Shown here one piece after another: positions 1 through 5,364 of a DNA stretch of 12,933 nt. Below the pieces are notes generated by a model that made no database searches, had not been told where the DNA came from, and was given only the letters and a program-made list of their open reading frames with translations. Numbering within the stretch: position 1 is the first letter of the stretch; every line of letters starts with the position of its first letter. The stretch is from positions 20,013 through 32,945 of the forward strand of contig DMYK01000173.1 in the NCBI GenBank assembly GCA_003483675.1, written 5' to 3'. Made by a program: the position numbers and the translations under genes. The stretch is from Microcoleaceae cyanobacterium UBA11344. Lineage in GTDB: Bacteria; Cyanobacteriota; Cyanobacteriia; Cyanobacteriales; Microcoleaceae.

Positions 1-228
1 AGAAGTATTAATAGTAATATAATTGGCTGCATAAACGTTAGTTCAGATCAACCCATTTCTACCCAAAACGAAAGTCAGCCTCAAGCTTCTGAATTTCAGC
101 GCGTTAAGAATAAAGCTAGGATTGAAGCTGTTGGTAAATTACGGCTGTTTGGATTGAGCGACGAACAAATTGCAGAGGTGCTAGAACTACCTTTGGATGT
201 GGTTAAGCAGGTGAATTTGAAGGAGTAA
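1..228 (+). CDS. 3' end of a gene cut by the left edge (Rpn/PD-(D/E)XK-like C-terminal tail)
   Basis: The frame is open from the first base to a TAA at 226-228, giving 75 residues with no start codon needed inside the window, so this is the C-terminal part of a longer protein. The first ~35 residues are polar and Ser/Asn/Gln-rich (linker-like). The last ~40 form a charged helix followed by a helix-turn-helix-like segment with the core LFGLSDEQIAEVLELPLDVV. From memory, tails of this kind close many cyanobacterial Rpn (recombination-promoting nuclease/putative transposase, PD-(D/E)XK fold) proteins. No catalytic domain is visible here, so the family name is an inference from the tail alone. 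The coding frame itself is fairly secure; the identity is not. Confidence 0.5.
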   Translation, partial: RSINSNIIGCINVSSDQPISTQNESQPQASEFQRVKNKARIEAVGKLRLFGLSDEQIAEVLELPLDVVKQVNLKE

Positions 229-262
229 ATCTGGTGCAGTAATAAAGTTATATGCAAACTTG

Positions 263-328
263 ATGAGTTCCAACGATCGCAAAACAAAACTAGAATACGG
301 GATGTTCAGACACCGTATTATAATGTAG
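263..328 (+). pseudogene. Frameshifted duplicate of the 5' end of the downstream DNA methyltransferase gene
   Basis: Bases 263-315 align with 651-704, the first 18 codons of the methyltransferase: about 49 of 54 aligned positions agree, including an exact 27-base block (274-300 against 662-688). Both copies begin with ATG-AGT and encode DRKTKLEYG. One base is missing in the upstream copy after codon 12, so it shifts frame and stops at TAG 326-328 after 21 residues. Similarity ends soon after, just before the ribosome-binding site of the DUF4926 gene. I read it as a dead vestige of a local duplication. It could alternatively serve as a short leader peptide ahead of the DUF4926 gene, but there is no evidence for that. 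Confidence 0.75.
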
Positions 329-332
329 TGCC

Positions 333-338
333 GGGAGG
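333..338 (+). promoter_or_regulatory. Shine-Dalgarno that fixes the GTG start of the DUF4926 gene
   Basis: GGGAGG lies 8 bases before GTG at 347, an optimal distance. It supports the GTG as the true start, since no ATG is available at the beginning of the conserved domain. Confidence 0.7.
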
Positions 339-346
339 TAATAAGA

Positions 347-595
347 GTGGCAAAGAATACAATTAAATTACTAGATGTTGTTGCCTTGACAGTTGACATT
401 CCTGAATATAACCTGTGGCGCGGACAAGTTGGGACAGTGGTGGAACTGTTGGCTGATGGTGCAGCGTTTGAGGTTGAATTTAGCGATCGCAACGGACGCA
501 CTTATGAATCTGTCGGGCTGCATCCAGAGCAAATCATGGTGTTGTACTTTGAGCCAGCATCACCCGATCGCAAACTCGAAATGGTTACAGCATAA
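347..595 (+). CDS. DUF4926 domain-containing small protein
   Basis: An 82-residue soluble protein starting at GTG 347 with a strong GGGAGG ribosome-binding site. It matches the DUF4926 family over nearly its full length: LLDVVALTVDIPE (residues 8-20), then the hallmark LWRGQVGTVVELL (23-35), then an acidic FEVEFSDRNGRTYE segment and a QIMVLYFEP ending. The fold is probably a small beta barrel-like domain; the RGQVGTVVE strand-turn resembles KOW/SH3-type small barrels, which is only an impression. The function of the family is unknown. It is common in cyanobacteria, often among toxin-antitoxin and nuclease genes, which fits the setting here: a methyltransferase starts 55 bases downstream on the same strand. 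The last ~12 residues are outside the usual domain. Confidence 0.85.
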   Translation: MAKNTIKLLDVVALTVDIPEYNLWRGQVGTVVELLADGAAFEVEFSDRNGRTYESVGLHPEQIMVLYFEPASPDRKLEMVTA

Positions 596-650
596 GCGGC
601 ACAACAACTTGCGGACTTTATAAAAAAATCGCAGTTTATAAATCTAACCG

Positions 651-2111
651 ATGAGTTATAGCGATCGCAAAACAAAACTAGAATACGGCGATTTTCAGAC
701 ACCGCCGGCATTAGCCGAGATGGTGTGTCGAAAATTAGTAGAACTTAATGTCAATCCTCGCACTATAATTGAGCCGACGTGCGGTGTCGGTAATTTTATT
801 CAAGCTGCTGCACATTCGTTTCCAGCCGCAGCCAAGATTATCGGGGTTGATATAAATCAAAATTACTTAACAGAAGTCAGACTAAATAAGCAATTATTTC
901 AGGATGAGAGATGCGATATTTTACACGGAGATTTCTTTCAATTTGATTGGGAATCGTTAGTTAATCAATACACAGATAGACTGCTGGTACTCGGCAACTT
1001 TCCTTGGGTGACAAACTCACAACAAGGAACTATTCGCAGCGAAAATTTACCTAAAAAAAACAACTTTCAAAGTCACAAAGGCTTGGATGCTCTCACAGGT
1101 AAGAGTAATTTTGATATCTCAGAATGGATGTTGATTCAGGTAGTGCAATGGCTGCAAAAGCGCGATGCTACTCTGGCGATGCTTTGCAAGACTTCCACTG
1201 CTAGAAAGTTATTGAATTACCTTCACTCTCAAAAACTAAATCTCGCTGACTGTGCAACTTATACAATAGATGCTCAAAAATATTTTGATGCAAATGTTGA
1301 TGCTTGTTTGTTAGTCTGCAAATTTGATGCTAATTCGCGCAACTACTTCTGCGATGTATTTAGCAGTTTAGAAAGTTCAGAATGTCACCGAATCGGATAT
1401 CACAACAATCTCCTGGTTAAGGATATAGATGCTTTTAGTAAATTGAGTGATTTATATGCGGTGGATTCAGGGACAAAATGGCGATCGGGTGTAAAACATG
1501 ACTGTGCGAGTGTGATGGAGTTTAGGAAAATTGACAATTATTTTGTAAATACATTGGGAGAAGTTGCTGATATTGAGGAAACTTATCTGTTTCCGCTGAT
1601 TAAAGGATCTGGTGTTGCTCAAAATCGAATTAATGCTACCGATCGCTATATGCTAATTACTCAAAAATTCATCGGTGAATCAACCGAAAATATCAAAACA
1701 ATCGCTCCTAAAACCTGGCGTTATCTGGAGTCTCGCGGGCAATATTTCGATAATCGAAAAAGTAAAATTTATCAAAAAAGCCCTAGATTTGCTATTTTTG
1801 GAGTGGGCGATTATACCTTCACACCTTGGAAAATTGCGATCGGTGGGCTTTATAAAAAATTGGAGTTTAGGTTAATCGGTGAAATAGCTGATAAACCTGT
1901 GGTTTTCGATGATACTGTTTACTTTCTCGGCTTTGACGACGAGAGAGTTGCACATGAAACTTTTGAGCTTTTGAATTCACCGGCTGCAATTAAGTTTTAT
2001 TCGGCGATCGTATTTTGGGATGAAAAACGTCCAATCAAATCTAGTGTATTAAATTGTCTGAATCTAGCACTGCTAGCAGATTGGGAATTTGTAACCGCAG
2101 ATGCACGCTGA
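651..2111 (+). CDS. SAM-dependent DNA methyltransferase, N6-adenine type (gamma class, type IIG-like C-terminus)
   Basis: A 486-residue protein. The N-terminal catalytic half shows the class I order: YGDFQTPPALA (residues 12-22, equivalent to the substrate-positioning motif X), SAM-binding motif I EPTCGVGNF (41-49), an acidic motif II GVDIN (65-69), HGDFF (92-96, motif III) and motif IV GNFPWVT (115-121). Motif IV is NFPW rather than the usual NPPY/W; Asn and the aromatic residue are kept. The C-terminal half has a TYLFPLIKGSGV segment (~311-322) and a FDDTVYFLGFDDE plus LLNSP plus KRPI pattern (~415-460), as in target-recognition regions of TaqI/Eco57I-like enzymes. Expected role: sequence-specific adenine methylation of DNA; the target site cannot be read from sequence. 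There is no strong ribosome-binding site before ATG 651. No classical restriction enzyme is adjacent, so it may be an orphan. Its last ~10 codons are written by an interspersed repeat (see 2078-2125). Confidence 0.88.
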   Translation: MSYSDRKTKLEYGDFQTPPALAEMVCRKLVELNVNPRTIIEPTCGVGNFIQAAAHSFPAAAKIIGVDINQNYLTEVRLNKQLFQDERCDILHGDFFQFDWESLVNQYTDRLLVLGNFPWVTNSQQGTIRSENLPKKNNFQSHKGLDALTGKSNFDISEWMLIQVVQWLQKRDATLAMLCKTSTARKLLNYLHSQKLNLADCATYTIDAQKYFDANVDACLLVCKFDANSRNYFCDVFSSLESSECHRIGYHNNLLVKDIDAFSKLSDLYAVDSGTKWRSGVKHDCASVMEFRKIDNYFVNTLGEVADIEETYLFPLIKGSGVAQNRINATDRYMLITQKFIGESTENIKTIAPKTWRYLESRGQYFDNRKSKIYQKSPRFAIFGVGDYTFTPWKIAIGGLYKKLEFRLIGEIADKPVVFDDTVYFLGFDDERVAHETFELLNSPAAIKFYSAIVFWDEKRPIKSSVLNCLNLALLADWEFVTADAR

Positions 2112-2125
2112 TCAACGCGGATGGA
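2078..2125 (+). repeat. Interspersed repeat forming the 3' end of the methyltransferase gene
   Basis: The 24 bases 2078-2101 recur at 2799-2822 after the Uma2 gene with one mismatch. They lead into an ACCGCAGATGCACGCTGAT-type element (from 2094) similar to GCAGATG repeats widespread in cyanobacterial genomes. Translation through it supplies the final residues of the methyltransferase and its TGA at 2109-2111. Confidence 0.6.
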
Positions 2126-2164
2126 TAGAGTTATAATTTCTATTATCAGTAATTCTTAAAACCT

Positions 2165-2785
2165 ATGACTCTAGCTTTACCCAGACTCGTAAACTTCGAG
2201 GAATTTGTGGAGTGGCTACCTGAAAATTCGGCGGTACGCTACGAATTGCATAATCGAAATATTATTGAAATTGTACAACCAGTAGGCGAACACGAGGAAG
2301 TTAAAGGCTTTCTGACAATCGAAATTTCCTTTGAAATCAAACGTTTGGGATTTCCATACAGTATCCCCAACCAAGTGATAGTTAGACCTCCTGAAAAAGA
2401 TTCTGGTTATTTCCCTGATGTGCTGGTGCTGAATCGTGCAAATCTGGTAAACGAAACATTGTGGAAAAAACAGTCTATCCTCAGTTTGGGTGCATCGATA
2501 CCTTTGGCGATCGAGGTTGTGTCAACAAATTGGCGCGATGATTACTATTTGAAATATGCTGATTATGAGGAGATGGGTATTCCTGAATATTGGATTGTGG
2601 ATTATGCTGCGTTGGGCGGACGTAGTTTTATTGGCAATCCGAAACAACCGACTATTTCTGTGTGTAACTTGGTTGATGGTGAATATCAAATCTTCAAGTT
2701 TCGAGATAATGAGCGGATTGTGTCGCAAACTTTTCCCGATTTGAACTTGACTGGAAACCAGATTTTTGGAGCTGGTTTAGTGTAA
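2165..2785 (+). CDS. Uma2 family putative endonuclease (PF05685, PD-(D/E)XK fold)
   Basis: A 206-residue protein with the complete Uma2 pattern: an N-terminal FEEFVEWLPE and RYELHNRNIIEI strand (25-36), a GYFPDVLVL strand holding the PD pair (P84-D85), PLAIEVVS with the acidic E117, then KYADYEEMGIPEYWIVD (130-146) with K130. These are the positions expected for the metal-binding Asp/Glu and the Lys of a PD-(D/E)XK nuclease, so the active site appears intact. Uma2 proteins are present in dozens of copies in many cyanobacteria; their biological role is not established. The gene starts at ATG 2165, 53 bases after the methyltransferase stop on the same strand, so the two may be cotranscribed. 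A modification/nuclease partnership is conceivable but unproven, because Uma2 genes are so abundant in these genomes. Confidence 0.88.
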   Translation: MTLALPRLVNFEEFVEWLPENSAVRYELHNRNIIEIVQPVGEHEEVKGFLTIEISFEIKRLGFPYSIPNQVIVRPPEKDSGYFPDVLVLNRANLVNETLWKKQSILSLGASIPLAIEVVSTNWRDDYYLKYADYEEMGIPEYWIVDYAALGGRSFIGNPKQPTISVCNLVDGEYQIFKFRDNERIVSQTFPDLNLTGNQIFGAGLV

Positions 2786-2798
2786 GCTAATATCTTGT

Positions 2799-2841
2799 AG
2801 ATTGGGAATTTTTAACCGCAGAGGACGCAGAGAACGCAGAG
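2799..2841 (+). repeat. GCAGAG interspersed repeat, copy 1
   Basis: The stretch begins with the 24-base segment shared with 2078-2101 and continues as AACCGCAGAGGACGCAGAG plus AACGCAGAG (2814-2841). Two further copies occur at 4928-4959 (opposite strand) and 8679-8708. It fills the short gap between the convergent Uma2 and 70-residue genes. No typical hairpin-plus-T terminator is seen in this gap. Confidence 0.8.
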
Positions 2842-2873
2842 TCAGATAAGAGAGAGATTAATAATTTAGGCTG

Positions 2874-3086
2874 CTATTTCTGACCGAATAGGTAAAAAGT
2901 GGTGAGATCGTTCCAAATTCCTTGTTCGGTTTCCAATGCTTCTAGTTCTGCCTCAAAGTCTGCCTTGGCTTGTGCTAATTGCTCGGTTGAAAGTATTGAT
3001 AACGGGGGCGGATATTGTCCGGGGGCGGGATGAGAATTTCCAGCCCACATTGCTTTTGCTTTTTCTAAAACGTGTTTATCTTTCAC
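2874..3086 (-). CDS. Unrecognised 70-residue protein translationally coupled to mrpB
   Basis: I do not recognise this protein. The open frame extends upstream into mrpB, but GTG at 3086-3084 overlaps the mrpB stop TGA (3085-3083) as GTGA, the usual signature of coupled operon genes, so I place the start there. The product is hydrophilic with no membrane segment: a basic N-terminal helix (KDKHVLEKAKAMWAG), a Pro-rich turn (HPAPGQYPPPLS), and an acidic amphipathic helix (LAQAKADFEAELEALETEQG) ending in an aromatic tail (TFYLFGQK). It is the last gene of the mrp operon as visible here; the Uma2 gene converges on it 88 bases away. The coupling suggests a cytosolic accessory partner of the antiporter, but that is inference. 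A chance open frame is possible; the clean 4-base overlap and ordered amphipathic composition argue against it. Confidence 0.6.
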   Translation of the reverse strand: MKDKHVLEKAKAMWAGNSHPAPGQYPPPLSILSTEQLAQAKADFEAELEALETEQGIWNDLTTFYLFGQK

Positions 3087-3748
3087 AACAATCCACGATA
3101 GCGAATAAACACTAGCATTACCGCCCACGATCCTAATGTGACTTTGATTGCAACCAAGATATTGAGCAAGGGCAGAATTCCGCCGCTTAAAAGCGTGCCT
3201 AATTCTCCGTGTGGTAACTCATATCCAGACAAAGTGATAACCGAAAGTACAATAAAAACAAGTACCGAAACCTTCTCCCAAGTCGCCGCGTGCCAGCGTT
3301 TGTAGATGTCTTGCATCCACTGCGGTGATGAGGTAATCGCCACTAAGCCGATCGCAGTTCCGCCCGCTACGCCCGCAGCAAAACCGCCGCCGGGACTCAA
3401 ATGCCCGCGAATTGCTAATTCTACACCCACCAACGCTGCAATCGTCGCTCCCAATCGCGCCAAAATAATCGATGGTTGATCGGTAAACTGATAAATCGCG
3501 CAAGAAGGATTTTCATTCGCCAGCAGATACTTTGCACCTAAAATGGCGATCGTAAATACCACAACTTCAAAAATCGTATCGTACAGTCTATTCCGCAAAA
3601 TGATACCGGAAACCGCATTAGATACTCCACTATCTTGGACAACCAATTCGACGATCGAACTTTGTTGCGATAAGTCTGCTGTTGGATTAGCGACAAACAG
3701 CATTTTCACAAACAGCGCTATTCCAGCTACAATGTAAACCCATTTCAT
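3083..3748 (-). CDS. mrpB: Mrp cation/proton antiporter subunit MrpB with an MbhE-like N-terminal part
   Basis: Membrane protein of 221 residues. The C-terminal part (~90-221) is the MnhB/MrpB domain, marked by ELAIRGHLSPGGGFAAGVAGG (about 110-130). The N-terminal part (~1-80) is not typical of short MrpB: a first membrane helix, then SGIILRNRLYDTIFEVVVF (47-65), the signature of MbhE and of the far C-terminus of long MrpA. It therefore looks like a fusion of the MbhE-like piece with MrpB. ATG 3748-3746 overlaps the preceding TGA (3750-3748) by one base, with GGAG 8 bases upstream; the TTG three bases earlier is less likely. As part of the Mrp complex in the cytoplasmic (or thylakoid) membrane it would help exchange Na+ or other monovalent cations for protons. 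Confidence 0.9.
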   Translation of the reverse strand: MKWVYIVAGIALFVKMLFVANPTADLSQQSSIVELVVQDSGVSNAVSGIILRNRLYDTIFEVVVFTIAILGAKYLLANENPSCAIYQFTDQPSIILARLGATIAALVGVELAIRGHLSPGGGFAAGVAGGTAIGLVAITSSPQWMQDIYKRWHAATWEKVSVLVFIVLSVITLSGYELPHGELGTLLSGGILPLLNILVAIKVTLGSWAVMLVFIRYRGLL

Positions 3749-4335
3749 CAATGCTTCTCCTCTATTTCTGGTGTATTCACATAGGTTAGGGTTGTCCCTG
3801 GTGATGCAAGTTCGGTTTCCATGATTTCATAGACGCGCCGCACTCTAATTGTGGTGTTATAAGGTTGCACTTCGCCACTTTTTTCCAGTTGCTCTTGTGG
3901 GGAACAAGTTGCATGAACTTCTTTTTCCATCAATGCTCGCTGCAATGCTTGGCTAGTCGCATAGGGAACTACTTCTAGACGCATATGGCGTTTCTTGAAA
4001 ACTGCACGAATGTCATCTATTAGTTGCTTAAAATGACCTGTTTTTTTGTCATCTGAGACAGCATCATTCTCTATCCCATTTTCGATGACACCCAGACGCA
4101 GCACCAGGGACGAACGCACCGTCACCGCATAGAGTGTAATCGCGAGTAGAGTACCCATCAAAGCTTCGGTCAAACCCACATCTCCCGCACCTAAAATTGT
4201 ATACACCAAAGCTGCGATCGCCCCCAGTACCCCTCGCAGTAGCAATGCGTGGTATGGATTGACCTGAAACACCAGCATACAAGCAGCTAACGGCAGCAGA
4301 GCGACGAGGACATAAATGTAGCTGTTATCGTTCAT
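3748..4335 (-). CDS. mrpA: DUF4040/MbhD-like Mrp subunit (the short 'MrpA' of cyanobacterial operons)
   Basis: A 195-residue protein with three membrane helices (~7-23, 28-47, 55-73) containing the DUF4040 hallmark GAGDVGLTEALMGTLL (49-64), the conserved Asp/Glu-bearing segment found in MbhD and near the C-terminus of full-length MrpA. A hydrophilic, probably cytoplasmic tail of ~115 residues follows (80-195). The whole NuoL-like antiporter half of standard MrpA is absent. I chose ATG 4335 over the upstream TTG/ATG options because GGGAG stands 5 bases before it; the gene then overlaps mrpG by 11 bases. Naming it mrpA follows the usage I remember for Anabaena-type mrpCDEFGAB operons; databases may call it subunit B or simply DUF4040. 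Role: structural and ion-path subunit of the Mrp complex. Confidence 0.85.
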   Translation of the reverse strand: MNDNSYIYVLVALLPLAACMLVFQVNPYHALLLRGVLGAIAALVYTILGAGDVGLTEALMGTLLAITLYAVTVRSSLVLRLGVIENGIENDAVSDDKKTGHFKQLIDDIRAVFKKRHMRLEVVPYATSQALQRALMEKEVHATCSPQEQLEKSGEVQPYNTTIRVRRVYEIMETELASPGTTLTYVNTPEIEEKH

Positions 4336-4612
4336 AGTTACTCCCGTTGTTGGAACAATAGGCCAACACATATCCCAGCATTGTGTTCCATATTGCCAAG
4401 CAAATAATCGCCAGAATTAGCAGCGGCCATTTACTGGGTATTTTCAGCAGCAATCCGACGACAATCAACATCGAACCGAGGGTATCTGCTACCGAAAGAC
4501 TGTGCAGTTTATATAAAACCGATCGCTTTCCAAGTAGGTAAGAAGTACCCCAAAACCAGAAAAAGATTCCTATACCGATGCAGGTATAGCTCAATACATC
4601 TATTACAATCAT
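4325..4612 (-). CDS. mrpG: Mrp antiporter subunit MrpG (PhaG/MnhG family)
   Basis: A 95-residue protein with three hydrophobic helices (~5-28, 42-57, 62-84). The MnhG signature is present as LHSLSVADTLGSMLIVVGLLL (about 36-56), corresponding to the family consensus RLHA..A.TLG...I..G. ATG 4612-4610 overlaps the mrpF stop TGA (4611-4609) as ATGA, so translation is probably coupled. Length is at the short end of the family but complete. It is a small membrane subunit of the Mrp complex, required for assembly in characterised systems; it has no catalytic motif of its own. Confidence 0.9.
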   Translation of the reverse strand: MIVIDVLSYTCIGIGIFFWFWGTSYLLGKRSVLYKLHSLSVADTLGSMLIVVGLLLKIPSKWPLLILAIICLAIWNTMLGYVLAYCSNNGSNYER

Positions 4613-4872
4613 GCGTCACTAATACGTTTGATTATTTGTGCCAACAACATCAATCCAGCATTACCCACACTGAGGATAATCGCCGCCACCACACCAATCA
4701 TCCAATCATCGCGCCAGACAGATATAACCAGAGCAATGATTGCCGCCTTAGTAGAAATACTAGCAAAAGCCAACATTGTCTGCCAGATATCATCATCTTT
4801 CCATACCTCATACATGGGAATGAGCAGAGCCAAAATCATCAAAATTAGAATCAAGTTGTTCAAATTGTTCAA
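4609..4872 (-). CDS. mrpF: Mrp antiporter subunit MrpF (PhaF/MnhF family), TTG start
   Basis: An 87-residue protein with three membrane helices: LILILMILALLIPMYEVW (~7-24), a central Ala/Ile-rich helix after DDIWQTMLAFASISTKAA, and the last one at ~57-80. The order and size match MrpF. Translation begins at TTG 4872-4870: there is a near-perfect AGGAGG 7-8 bases upstream (plus-strand 4880-4886) and no ATG before residue 12. It is separated from mrpE by 108 bases containing an interspersed repeat, the only wide gap inside the E-to-B part of the operon. Role: membrane subunit of the Mrp complex; in other bacteria it is linked to Na+ and bile-salt extrusion. Confidence 0.87.
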   Translation of the reverse strand: MNNLNNLILILMILALLIPMYEVWKDDDIWQTMLAFASISTKAAIIALVISVWRDDWMIGVVAAIILSVGNAGLMLLAQIIKRISDA

Positions 4873-4879
4873 TTATCTA

Positions 4880-4886
4880 CCCTCCT
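4880..4886 (-). promoter_or_regulatory. Strong ribosome-binding site for mrpF (TTG start)
   Basis: On the minus strand AGGAGGG is followed by 7 bases and then TTG at 4872. The strength of the site decides for the TTG start and lets mrpF be translated independently of mrpE, consistent with the repeat-filled gap separating them. Confidence 0.75.
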
Positions 4887-4927
4887 GATTTAGCCCCAAA
4901 TAAAAATAGAGATTTCTCTCTTCTCTT

Positions 4928-4959
4928 CCTCTGCGTTCTCTGCGCCCTCTGCGGTAAAA
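4928..4959 (-). repeat. GCAGAG interspersed repeat, copy 2, inside the mrp operon
   Basis: Read on the minus strand this is TTTTACCGCAGAGGGCGCAG followed by AGAACGCAGAGG, nearly identical to copies at 2814-2841 and 8679-8708 but in the opposite orientation. It sits between mrpE and mrpF within the operon. No open frame runs through it into mrpF. Confidence 0.8.
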
Positions 4960-4980
4960 AAACTCCTAAAAAAACTCCAG

Positions 4981-5364
4981 CTAACTACTAGAAGTCCGTC
5001 GCACCCGATGTACTTCATAAAAACCCTCATCGTGATATTTCACAACAATTGTTTTCGGTGTAAAAGTGATCAAGAAGACATCGAGGAAGATTAACAAAGG
5101 CGATCGATGATTTGGCACTTTTTCCATAATCACATCTTCGTGTCTATGGGGACGGAAGATAAGTTCAAAGGCTTCTATATAAGCGATCGGAATCGCCATC
5201 AAGATTTTACGAAACACATCGAACCACTCCCTCAACGGTTCCGGGGGTGCGTAGCTGCGCGGCAACAGGAAAGCGATGACAACGCCGATCGCAATATTAG
5301 CCAAACTAAAATCAGCAGTCAGTAGAAACCAGATGGTAAGTCTCAATATCAGATGTCCAATCAT
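4981..5364 (-). CDS. mrpE: Mrp antiporter subunit MrpE (PhaE/MnhE family)
   Basis: A 127-residue protein. Two hydrophobic helices at the N-terminus (~3-19 and 21-34) are followed by a proline hinge, a third helix around IAYIEAFELIF (60-70) and a cytoplasmic alpha/beta tail, as in MrpE. The conserved TPGT turn of the family appears here as TPKT (102-105), so the Gly is replaced by Lys. ATG 5364-5362 overlaps the mrpD stop as ATGA. The C-terminus is basic (HRVRRTSSS). Role: membrane subunit needed for assembly or activity of the Mrp complex. Confidence 0.88.
   Translation of the reverse strand: MIGHLILRLTIWFLLTADFSLANIAIGVVIAFLLPRSYAPPEPLREWFDVFRKILMAIPIAYIEAFELIFRPHRHEDVIMEKVPNHRSPLLIFLDVFLITFTPKTIVVKYHDEGFYEVHRVRRTSSS

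Noticed and set aside
187..711. Minus-strand open frames over the DUF4926 region
   Set aside because: Opposite to a clearly conserved DUF4926 gene and the pseudogene fragment; composition is non-coding.
3087..3128. Longer version (84 residues) of the 70-residue gene
   Set aside because: The extra 14 codons lie within mrpB in another frame; the GTGA overlap at 3083-3086 is a better start.
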